Of a DNA stretch of 7,613 nt, positions 1 to 6,265 are shown piece by piece (position 1 is the stretch's first letter; each line of letters begins with the position of its first letter). Below the pieces are notes generated by a model. That model was not told where the DNA came from, did not search any database, and saw nothing but the letters and a program-made list of their open reading frames with translations. This DNA is from Rhodoluna sp. GTDB taxonomy: Bacteria > Actinomycetota > Actinomycetes > Actinomycetales > Microbacteriaceae. Where the stretch lies: positions 1-7,613 of the forward strand of contig JALQVK010000057.1 of the NCBI GenBank assembly GCA_023260375.1, read 5' to 3'. The position numbers and the translations under genes were made by a program.

Positions 1-1
1 G

Positions 2-850
2 GAGAACGTGACCTCGGTTGTGATTGGTGGTGTCACTCTTCGCAAGCCAAAGTTCACCGTGAACGGTACCGGCACCGAGATCACCTTCAAGGCGCCAGCT
101 GGCACCGGAGTGGTTGACCTAACCCTACGTGCCGGAACTGCTTCGGTAACCGGTCAGTACACCTACGACGAGCCGCCGGTTGTTACCACCCCATTTGGAA
201 TCAACATTGAGTTGCTTCCAGTGGTCGGAAACAGACTTGCTGGTCAGAAGGTTCTAATCACCGGTGGTGGCTTGAAGCCTTCCTCGGAATACAACCTAAC
301 CATTGGTTCGAGTAAGGTTTCACTCTTCAAGGGAGTTACCGACGCGAATGGCTCATTCAGTAAGACGGTAACCATTCCTGCAAAGAGCTGTTTGGCTGCT
401 GGCAAGCAGGCTCTGTCGCTGGTTGGCAAGAAGGCTGACGATACCGAAGCCATCGACACCGCCCAGGTCGTCTTGGATTCAAACTGCAGCGTTTTGGCAG
501 TGGCAGACAAGACCGAGACCAAGCAGTGGACACTGTCTGGATTCTTGTTCAACTACTTGAAGTTCGACCTAACCGATGGCGGCATCAAGTCGCTCTCGGC
601 ACTGGTTCCGTTGATCAAGGGCGCCAAGACCGTGACCATTTACGGTTACACCCAAACCGATGCAACCTCGGAGGCTACCAAGAAGGCGAACCTGACTCTA
701 GCGACCAACCGTTGCAAGACGGTCATGGACTACCTAAAGTCGAAGGGAATCAAGGCGGTATTCACCACAGTTGGTAAGGGCGGTGTCGACCCGGTTTCAT
801 TGACCGACCAGTCGAAGAACCGACGCGTTGTGATTGAGGCTAACTACTAA
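2..850 (+). CDS. Secreted surface protein with C-terminal OmpA-like domain (5' end outside window)
   Basis: Probable cell-wall-anchored extracellular protein; only its C-terminal part is visible. The frame is open to the left edge, and the GTG at 8 lies inside what looks like the end of an IPT/TIG domain, so I treat the gene as truncated by the window. Numbering from that GTG: residues 1-54 are beta-rich and end in YTYDE, as TIG domains do. Residues 65-160 form an Ig-like module with a GGGLKPSSEY turn and two cysteines (C128, C160) that could form a disulfide. Residues 175-280 are OmpA-like, shown by GYTQ (213-216), NLTLATNRCKTVMDYL (228-243) and NRRVVIEA (271-278). This fold binds peptidoglycan in the family. 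The usual Asp of the G-x-T-D motif is Gln216 here, while the Arg of the following helix (R235) is kept. No membrane anchor or LPXTG-like end is seen. All 26 lysines use AAG, which suggests high expression. Partner and exact role unknown. Confidence 0.8.
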   Translation, partial: ENVTSVVIGGVTLRKPKFTVNGTGTEITFKAPAGTGVVDLTLRAGTASVTGQYTYDEPPVVTTPFGINIELLPVVGNRLAGQKVLITGGGLKPSSEYNLTIGSSKVSLFKGVTDANGSFSKTVTIPAKSCLAAGKQALSLVGKKADDTEAIDTAQVVLDSNCSVLAVADKTETKQWTLSGFLFNYLKFDLTDGGIKSLSALVPLIKGAKTVTIYGYTQTDATSEATKKANLTLATNRCKTVMDYLKSKGIKAVFTTVGKGGVDPVSLTDQSKNRRVVIEANY

Positions 851-857
851 ACCTAAA

Positions 858-884
858 TTTGGGCCCTTGCCACAAGGGCTTAAA
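858..884 (+). terminator. Strong hairpin after the OmpA-like gene, probable terminator
   Basis: A stem of 12 pairs (858-869 with 873-884, including two G-U pairs at 861/881 and 862/880) closes a 3-nt loop at 870-872. The core GCCCTTG/CAAGGGC is perfect. It begins 8 nt after the TAA stop. No T-run follows on the plus strand, so it is not a textbook intrinsic terminator, but its position between a strongly expressed gene and the next unit fits termination or mRNA 3'-end protection. Confidence 0.6.
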
Positions 885-916
885 CTAGGTCAATCAGCAA
901 CAGATTGGGCTAGCGC

Positions 917-2383
917 TTGGCAAAGGCATTACTTAGGGTTTCGGCCTGGGCGCTAGCTTTAGTTAACTTTTGGGTATTTTCAAGATTCACGGTTGACGAC
1001 GCCTTCATAACCTGGCGTTATGGGCAGAACTTGATTGGCCATGGCGTTTGGAACTACAACCCAACCAGTTTTGACCCAACTCAGGCTTACACCAACCCGA
1101 TTTTTGCATTGCTATCCATTGTTCCGGCGCTATCCGGTTGGAACGTTGTGCTGTTTTTCAAATTGGTGTCTTTGCTGGCTCTGGTTGCGTTCATAATTTT
1201 CTTCCTACGACGCCGTCCGGAAGCGAACCTCTCGCTTGCACTTTTCTTTGCAGTACCGGCTGCGGTAATTCACATCTTCAGCGGATTGGAAACCTTCCTT
1301 TTCGTGTCGCTGATGCTCTTACTTTTGATGGCAATCAAAAACGACGAAGGTCGCCTAGCTGTAGCTGTCTCGGCAGCGTTGCTGATCACGCGTCCGGAGT
1401 CGATTCTCTTGCTGGTTCTAGTCCCACTGTTTTTGGGTGTGAGAATTCAGGAACGAAACTTGATTGTGAATTGGAAGCGACTCATTCGAATAGCACTGGT
1501 TCTTTTCTCATTCGCAGGTTTGATTTATTTCCTGAATCTCGCGATCTTTGGCGAAGCCCTTCCAAATACCTTCTTCGTGAAGGCCGGTCAGTATTTCTTC
1601 AACGGGTCATTTTTCCTCTGGCTACTAGCCTTTGTTCCGCTCATTCCTGTAGCAATGCTTCGCCTTTGGCGTGTGGTTGGGTTCGCAATTGCTTTCTACC
1701 TGCCGGTTGTTTTCAGCTATTCAACTTCCTATCTAGCGATGGATTACGCTGGCCGTTTTGCGTTCCAGGTTTATGCACCACTGGCACTGCTGGCAATTTA
1801 CGTTTTGGCACTCAGGGAGAACCGAGAGCAACTAGCTCAGGTCTGGAAGCGCGGTTTGGTCAATTGGCTTTCACCTCTAATTGCTATTGCTCTAGTTATT
1901 CCTACTTTGAACTCGGCAATCGCGGACATTGCAATTTACTACCCGCGGCTGCAGGCTGTGCACGGTGAACTTGGACGAACCGTTAAGCAACTGAGCGCCG
2001 AAGGATCAGTTCATGTGACTGCCATGGGAGATGCCGGCCTATTCGCATACGAATCGGGAGTTCCAAACCTGGACATTCGCAAACTAGGCACACACCTGGG
2101 GGCAGTCAATGGAGTAGACCGAGAGCTTGTTGAGAAGTATGCCGTCGATTTCGCGATCATCTCTGATTACACAATTGCCGACAGCGTCATGCGTCCATTC
2201 GTTTTGAGACAATCGATGGTTCATGTTTGCGACGCATACATTTCACCGACCTATGTCATGGAAATCTGGACCCACAAAACCGATTCTCGTTTGATTTCGG
2301 TCTGCAACAATTCCAAAAAATACTCTTCAGACATTCAGGATTTTTCAAGCCTTAAGACGGCGCCATGGCAGGCTTGGCAATAA
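917..2383 (+). CDS. GT-C membrane glycosyltransferase, AftB-like (putative polyprenyl-phosphate arabinosyltransferase)
   Basis: Predicted 488-residue multi-pass membrane enzyme that would transfer a sugar from a polyprenyl-phosphate donor to an acceptor outside the membrane. After TM1 (about 8-22) comes the GT-C Asp pair in VDDAFITWRYGQNL (D27, D28; first extracytoplasmic loop, likely catalytic), then an NYNP...YTNP segment (47-61). Other family-like marks are SGLET (122-126), TRPES (158-162), PNTFFVKAG (216-224) and AGRFAFQVYAPL (278-289). Many hydrophobic helices follow up to about 338. A soluble C-terminal domain (about 340-488) with AMGDAGLFAYESG (369-381) probably faces outside. The TTG start at 917 is chosen because an in-frame TAG lies at 911-913 and the next possible start would delete TM1 and the Asp pair; the Shine-Dalgarno is weak (GGG at 907-909). 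It resembles the mycobacterial arabinosyltransferase AftB (GT89) in layout. The three D-Araf donor genes directly downstream make D-Araf the most likely sugar. The acceptor is unknown, and a mannosyl- or other GT-C specificity cannot be excluded from sequence. Confidence 0.72.
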   Translation: MAKALLRVSAWALALVNFWVFSRFTVDDAFITWRYGQNLIGHGVWNYNPTSFDPTQAYTNPIFALLSIVPALSGWNVVLFFKLVSLLALVAFIIFFLRRRPEANLSLALFFAVPAAVIHIFSGLETFLFVSLMLLLLMAIKNDEGRLAVAVSAALLITRPESILLLVLVPLFLGVRIQERNLIVNWKRLIRIALVLFSFAGLIYFLNLAIFGEALPNTFFVKAGQYFFNGSFFLWLLAFVPLIPVAMLRLWRVVGFAIAFYLPVVFSYSTSYLAMDYAGRFAFQVYAPLALLAIYVLALRENREQLAQVWKRGLVNWLSPLIAIALVIPTLNSAIADIAIYYPRLQAVHGELGRTVKQLSAEGSVHVTAMGDAGLFAYESGVPNLDIRKLGTHLGAVNGVDRELVEKYAVDFAIISDYTIADSVMRPFVLRQSMVHVCDAYISPTYVMEIWTHKTDSRLISVCNNSKKYSSDIQDFSSLKTAPWQAWQ

Positions 2384-2405
2384 CTAGCCGCTGCAGGCAG
2401 AATTA

Positions 2406-3350
2406 GTGTTTACGACAACAAAGGGGAACCGATTGGCCGACCGAGAAGCTGAAGGCATCATTGGTCTTTGGGCGCGCCAACTTCGAGTTCATCAGTGGGC
2501 AAAAAACCTATTGCTGTTTGTGCCAATTTTCGCGTCATTCAAAGTTTTTCAACTTCAAACGAGTGTTTTACTGTCACTGGTTCTAGCTTTTGCGTCGTTC
2601 AGCTTGGTGTCTTCAGCGGTTTACGTTTACAACGACCTGGTTGACCTTGAAAGCGATCGAGCTCACACCATCAAACGCAATCGTCCAATTGCTTCCGGCT
2701 TGATTACCGTGACCAATGGTGTTCTGGTTGCTCTAGTTCTAGTGTTGTCAGGTCTAGGAATTGGGTTCCTCGCTGGGGTTGGTTTTTTCTCCGCGCTGGT
2801 GGTCTATTTAGGTCTGACCTTCGTTTACTCAATCTGGCTAAAACGAATTGCTTTGGTTGATTGCATCTCTTTGGCGGGTCTCTACACCCTGCGCGTGGTC
2901 GCTGGAGGTTTCGCTACCGGTATCGAGGTGTCGTTCTGGCTTCTCGCCTTCTCGATTTTCTTTTTTCTGTCTTTGGCTTACGTCAAGCGATATGCAGAAC
3001 TCGAAGCCACTCAGAAGGCCGGTGCAACTAAAGCGGTCGGCCGAGGTTATTCGGTTACGGACATGCCTTTGATTCTGGTCTTCGGCGCCGGTTCGGCCTT
3101 CCTTGCGGTACTGATTTTCGCTCTCTACCTAGATAGCGCCGCGATTAGAGAACAGTATGCCGTGCCCCAGATCGCTTGGTTGGCAATACCGTTCATCATG
3201 TATCTGATTGGACACATGTGGTTCAAAGCCCACCGTGGCGAAATGAATCAGGACCCAGTTATATTCCTTTTCCGCGACTGGCCAAGCCTGGTAACGGTTG
3301 CGCTAATCGGCGCTTCTCTGGTTTTCGCTCACATTGGTTTTGGCTTATGA
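2406..3350 (+). CDS. UbiA-family prenyltransferase: polyprenyl-phosphate 5-phosphoribosyltransferase (DPPR synthase type)
   Basis: Integral membrane enzyme expected to move 5-phosphoribose from PRPP to decaprenyl (polyprenyl) phosphate, the first committed step to the lipid D-arabinose donor. Numbering from GTG 2406: RVHQWAKNLLLF (27-38), the Mg-binding NDLVDLESD (N76, D77, D80, D84) and KRNRPIASG (90-98). Then come LVDCISLAGLYTLRVVAGG (150-168), SLAYVKRYAEL (189-199) and a conserved C-terminal HRGEMNQDP (276-284). About nine hydrophobic segments fit UbiA. The full run of motifs resembles, from memory, the UbiA half of HAD-UbiA fusion proteins found with DprE1/DprE2 homologues outside mycobacteria, but here only about 26 residues precede RVHQW, so no HAD phosphatase domain is present. 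The start is uncertain: GTG 2406 has a weak AGG at 2395-2397, while an in-frame TTG at 2433 has a better AAGGGG six bases upstream and would shorten the protein by nine residues. It follows the GT-C gene by 22 bp and overlaps dprE1 by 4 bp. Confidence 0.85.
   Translation: MFTTTKGNRLADREAEGIIGLWARQLRVHQWAKNLLLFVPIFASFKVFQLQTSVLLSLVLAFASFSLVSSAVYVYNDLVDLESDRAHTIKRNRPIASGLITVTNGVLVALVLVLSGLGIGFLAGVGFFSALVVYLGLTFVYSIWLKRIALVDCISLAGLYTLRVVAGGFATGIEVSFWLLAFSIFFFLSLAYVKRYAELEATQKAGATKAVGRGYSVTDMPLILVFGAGSAFLAVLIFALYLDSAAIREQYAVPQIAWLAIPFIMYLIGHMWFKAHRGEMNQDPVIFLFRDWPSLVTVALIGASLVFAHIGFGL
2421..2426 (+). promoter_or_regulatory. Candidate ribosome binding site for an alternative UbiA start
   Basis: AAGGGG lies six bases before an in-frame TTG at 2433. 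It is a better Shine-Dalgarno match than anything before the GTG at 2406, so translation may begin at 2433. Either start keeps all UbiA motifs. Confidence 0.35.
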
Positions 3351-4645
3351 AGCTGATTTCCTTTGGAGGAAAAACGGCTGAAGCCGCTGAACTTTTGCAA
3401 CCACACTGGTTAGCTGATGTCTCGAAGTCGCTCGGTGATGGGTATTTTTTGCCAGTCGGCATGGGCAAGAGTTATGGCGATGTTGCACTAGTTTCAGGCG
3501 CTAGGGCAGTCAGTTCTCTAGGTCTCAATCGAATGATTAACTGGGACGCCGCCACCGGAATTCTGGAATGTGAAGCTGGCGTACTGTTGAGCGACATTCA
3601 GTCGACCTTCGTGAAACAGGGTTGGATGCTTCCGGTAACGCCAGGCACTTCGTATGTCACCGTCGGCGGGGCTGTCGCGAACGACGTCCACGGAAAAGAT
3701 CACCACTTCGCTGGAACCTTTGGCGATCATGTTTTGAGTCTTAATCTGGTTCGCTCCGACGGCGAAGTGCTGAGTTGCTCTCCACGCAAAAATTCCGAAA
3801 TGTTTCGAGCCACAATCGGCGGGCTTGGCTTAACCGGGTTTATTTTGACTGTCCGACTTCAACTTCGCGCGGTGGCCGGACCCTACTTCGATTCGGAAGT
3901 TATTCCATACGGAAATCTTTCAGAGTTTTTCGCACTCTCCGAAGAAACCGAAGCTCAAGGTTGGCAGGCTTCGGTTTCTTGGTTCGATTGTTCAACAGGC
4001 AAAGCTGGGAGAGGTTCGTTCACTCGCGGCAATGCTTCGTTACGCAAATACGACGGTGAAGCCGAACCAAAAGGTCTAGGACTCTCGGTTCCGATTACGC
4101 CACCCTTTTCATTGGTAAACAAGCTGACTCTCGATGTATTCAACGCCGCTTACTACGAGCTTCAGAGAAGCGGAGCGGGAAGGCGCGAAGTTCATTACCG
4201 CGAGTTTTATTACCCTCTCGACGGTGTTGGAAATTGGAACCGAATTTACGGTCCGCAGGGTTTTTACCAGTATCAGTCAGTTGTTCCGATGGCACATGCG
4301 GCTGAAGCCACCGAGGAAATGCTTTCGGTAATCAAGAAATCAGGGCAGGGTTCGTTCCTTGCTGTTTTGAAAACCTTTGGCGATCGCAAACCAGCCGGAT
4401 TACTTTCCTTTGCTAGGGCTGGAGTAACGCTCGCTTTAGATTTCCCCAACCGCGGGGAAAAGACCGAGCAGTTATTTAAGGAATTGGACAAGATTGTTTT
4501 CGAAGCGGGTGGAACTTTGAACCCAAGCAAGGACGCCCGAATGAGTCGTGAAATTTTCCAGGCCGGCTTCCCAAGAGTTGAAGAGTTTGCCAAGTTCCGT
4601 GACCCGAGGATTGTTTCCGATTTTGCGAGAAGGGTGATTGATTAG
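3347..4645 (+). CDS. dprE1: Decaprenylphosphoryl-beta-D-ribose 2'-oxidase (DprE1-type FAD oxidoreductase)
   Basis: 432-residue FAD enzyme of the VAO/ALO type that oxidises C2 of polyprenyl-phosphoryl-ribose to the 2-keto intermediate, the first half of the epimerisation to arabinose. FAD-domain motifs are GMGKSYGD (38-45), TPGTSYVTVGGAVANDVHGKDHH (98-120; the HGK histidine is retained) and TIGGLGLTG (156-164). The substrate domain shows SWFD (211-214), NRIYGP (298-303), YQYQSVVP (307-314), SGQGSFLAVLKTFGD (332-346), GVTLALDFP (359-367) and SKDAR (394-398), where K395 matches the active-site lysine K418 of M. tuberculosis DprE1. A363 sits where that enzyme has Cys387. Slightly shorter than the 461-residue mycobacterial protein, mostly at the N-terminus. 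The ATG at 3347 overlaps the UbiA stop as ATGA with no clear Shine-Dalgarno, suggesting coupled reinitiation; the frame is open further upstream, but that part lies inside UbiA and has no DprE1 character. Partner of the SDR gene one base downstream. Confidence 0.93.
   Translation: MKLISFGGKTAEAAELLQPHWLADVSKSLGDGYFLPVGMGKSYGDVALVSGARAVSSLGLNRMINWDAATGILECEAGVLLSDIQSTFVKQGWMLPVTPGTSYVTVGGAVANDVHGKDHHFAGTFGDHVLSLNLVRSDGEVLSCSPRKNSEMFRATIGGLGLTGFILTVRLQLRAVAGPYFDSEVIPYGNLSEFFALSEETEAQGWQASVSWFDCSTGKAGRGSFTRGNASLRKYDGEAEPKGLGLSVPITPPFSLVNKLTLDVFNAAYYELQRSGAGRREVHYREFYYPLDGVGNWNRIYGPQGFYQYQSVVPMAHAAEATEEMLSVIKKSGQGSFLAVLKTFGDRKPAGLLSFARAGVTLALDFPNRGEKTEQLFKELDKIVFEAGGTLNPSKDARMSREIFQAGFPRVEEFAKFRDPRIVSDFARRVID
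4628..4634 (+). promoter_or_regulatory. Ribosome binding site for the DprE2-type gene
   Basis: AGAAGGG inside the last codons of dprE1. It is 12 bases before ATG 4647 (rather long) and only three before an in-frame TTG at 4638 (too short). ATG is preferred because MRIVVVSATS is a normal Rossmann N-terminus. Confidence 0.45.
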
Positions 4646-4646
4646 C

Positions 4647-5375
4647 ATGCGGATCGTAGTTGTCTCTGCCACCTCGGTAATTGCTCTAGCCTGTGTGAAA
4701 AACTGGGCGAGCAATGGAAACCACGAGTTTGTTTTGCTTGGTCGTTCCAACGAGCGCTTGGCTGCCACTGCAACAGATCTCTCAATTCGGTTTCCCAATT
4801 CCAAGTTTGAATTTGAAACCGTTGACCTTCAGAGTTCCACGTCAATAGCTGCGATGGTTACCAAATGCGCAAAGTCGGCAATCGACCTAGTTTTAGTTGC
4901 GCAGGGCTCACTAACCGAGCAGAAGCAAGCTTCGACCGATCTGAGTTACTTACAATCCGAGTTGCAACTAAATGCTGTGTCCGTTGCAGTGGTCACCGAA
5001 GGTTTTGCTGGTGCACTGGCAGTTCAGGGCTCGGGGACCATTGGAGTGATTGGCTCGGTTGCCGGAGATCGTGGGCGAGCCTACAACTATAGCTATGGCT
5101 CGTCGAAAACTCTGATTGAAAATTACACGCAAGGCCTTCAGCAACGATTCGCTGCAAGCGAAGTTTCGGTTTGCCTCATCAAACCGGGGCCAACCAAAAC
5201 GCCAATGACGGTTTCCCACAAGGGGAAAATGGCTGACCCGAATGCTGTCGCCAAGGTGATTGTCCACGGCCTCTCGTTGCGTCGTAGGGTGATTTATGCA
5301 CCTAGCCTTTGGAGATACATCATGCTCGTGGTGAGGTTTATTCCCTTCACCATTTTCAAACGACTGAGCTTCTAG
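4647..5375 (+). CDS. dprE2: Decaprenylphosphoryl-2-keto-erythro-pentose reductase (DprE2-type SDR)
   Basis: 242-residue short-chain dehydrogenase that reduces the 2-keto intermediate made by DprE1 to polyprenyl-phosphoryl-D-arabinose with NAD(P)H. The cofactor loop is SATSVIA (7-13), a form poor in glycine. D60 follows the third strand, VAQG (84-87) replaces the usual NNAG, and N109 matches the SDR structural Asn. The catalytic triad is S137, Y150 and K154 within GSVAGDRGRAYNYSYGSSK (136-154), with PGPTKTPM (180-187) after it. The C-terminus LWRYIMLVVRFIPFTIFKRL (221-240) is a hydrophobic/basic tail like that of mycobacterial DprE2 and probably holds the protein at the membrane. It begins one base after the dprE1 stop; an in-frame TTG at 4638 would add three residues. 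Assignment rests on both the tail and the tight pairing with dprE1; the SDR fold alone would not fix the substrate. Confidence 0.9.
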   Translation: MRIVVVSATSVIALACVKNWASNGNHEFVLLGRSNERLAATATDLSIRFPNSKFEFETVDLQSSTSIAAMVTKCAKSAIDLVLVAQGSLTEQKQASTDLSYLQSELQLNAVSVAVVTEGFAGALAVQGSGTIGVIGSVAGDRGRAYNYSYGSSKTLIENYTQGLQQRFAASEVSVCLIKPGPTKTPMTVSHKGKMADPNAVAKVIVHGLSLRRRVIYAPSLWRYIMLVVRFIPFTIFKRLSF

Positions 5376-5400
5376 CCGCCTCCAACTACACTCGATTGTG

Positions 5401-6243
5401 ATGGCTACCAGCGGAAAATTCTCTCGCCTAATGGCGGCGGCACTCGTGCTGACCTCCGCGCTAGCTTTGACCGGCTGCAACGTGAATGCCGTGGTCGAAA
5501 AAGAGGCCGATTACTCGATTTCGCCAGAAGTTATTGCCGTAGTCGGCGATTTTGGAAGTGGGCGATCGAGAGAAGCTCAAGTTGCCAAAATGGTCGCTGC
5601 GCATAACCCAAGTTTTGTAGTTTCGGTAGGCGACAACAACTACACAAAAAAGAGTTACGACAAAATGGTTGGACGCTATTACAAACAGAAAATGGTGGTA
5701 GCAACCGGAAACCATGATTACCTCGTAGGCATCGGTCGATTTGATGACTATTTCGGGATAAACCAGTGGACCAGAACTTACGCCTATCACGCTAAATCTG
5801 GCGTCGACTTTTTTATTTTGGACAGCACCCCTGGTTTGAAGTCCAAGTCAGTTAGAGCTGCTCAGCTTGATTGGTTGACCGAGGAAATGGCAAAATCTAG
5901 AGCCAACTTCAAGGTAGTTGTATTACATCACCCGCCATACTCTTCGGCCAAACATGGTTCGACGAAGGTTTACCAGTGGCCCTATGCCGATTTGGGCGCT
6001 GATCTAGTGATCAGCGGGCACGATCACACCTATGAGCGAATCATTCGTCGCGGCGGAATTTATGTGGTGGATGGAACCGGTGGAGCCAAGCTCTATAAAT
6101 GCAAGAAATTGGTTTATGGCAGCCAAGGTTGCGATGACAAACACTACGGTGCTCTATTTCTTTACGTGAACAGTTACATGTTGAAAGCGGTTTTCCGTGG
6201 CACGCGAGGACAAATTTTGGACTCATTCCAGATTGATAAGTAG
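5401..6243 (+). CDS. Lipoprotein metallophosphatase, purple acid phosphatase-like
   Basis: Predicted 280-residue exported, lipid-anchored phosphatase of the calcineurin-like superfamily. The N-terminus is a lipoprotein signal: basic start, hydrophobic core and lipobox LALTGC with the acylated Cys at 26. All five metal-binding blocks of the purple-acid-phosphatase pattern are present: GDFG (D50), GDNNY (D78, Y81), GNHD (N104, H105), VVLHHP (H176/H177) and GHDHTYE (H207, H209). Single-domain size recalls small tartrate-resistant acid phosphatases rather than the large plant enzymes. C-terminal cysteines are at about 234 and 244. A GTG immediately upstream (5398) could add one Met; neither start has a clear Shine-Dalgarno. 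It begins about 25 bp after dprE2 on the same strand, so co-transcription is likely. Substrate unknown. One hypothesis from context is the 5-phosphate of polyprenyl-phosphoryl-phosphoribose; ordinary phosphate scavenging from organic esters is the main alternative. Confidence 0.85.
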   Translation: MATSGKFSRLMAAALVLTSALALTGCNVNAVVEKEADYSISPEVIAVVGDFGSGRSREAQVAKMVAAHNPSFVVSVGDNNYTKKSYDKMVGRYYKQKMVVATGNHDYLVGIGRFDDYFGINQWTRTYAYHAKSGVDFFILDSTPGLKSKSVRAAQLDWLTEEMAKSRANFKVVVLHHPPYSSAKHGSTKVYQWPYADLGADLVISGHDHTYERIIRRGGIYVVDGTGGAKLYKCKKLVYGSQGCDDKHYGALFLYVNSYMLKAVFRGTRGQILDSFQIDK

Positions 6244-6265
6244 CAAATTCATTTAGGCTCAAGTG

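Noticed and set aside
867..895. Possible promoter for the arabinose operon: TTGCCA at 867-872 and TAAACT at 881-886
   Set aside because: The two boxes are only 8 bp apart, no good partner lies at 16-18 bp for either, and both fall within the hairpin. A promoter is expected in 851-916 but I cannot place it.
3176..3346. A longer dprE1 reading frame beginning inside the UbiA gene
   Set aside because: The extra 57 residues lie wholly within UbiA coding sequence and look nothing like DprE1; the ATGA junction at 3347 gives a normal N-terminus.
4665..4685. DprE2-type SDR lacks the glycines of the usual TGxxxGIG cofactor motif (SATSVIA)
   Set aside because: A GATSAIA-like form is, from memory, normal in non-mycobacterial DprE2 homologues, and the catalytic Ser/Tyr/Lys are intact, so this is not evidence of an inactive enzyme.
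4968..5480. A 170-codon minus-strand open frame opposite dprE2 and the start of the phosphatase gene
   Set aside because: Composition is unlike a protein, no domain is recognisable, and it is antisense to two well-supported genes.
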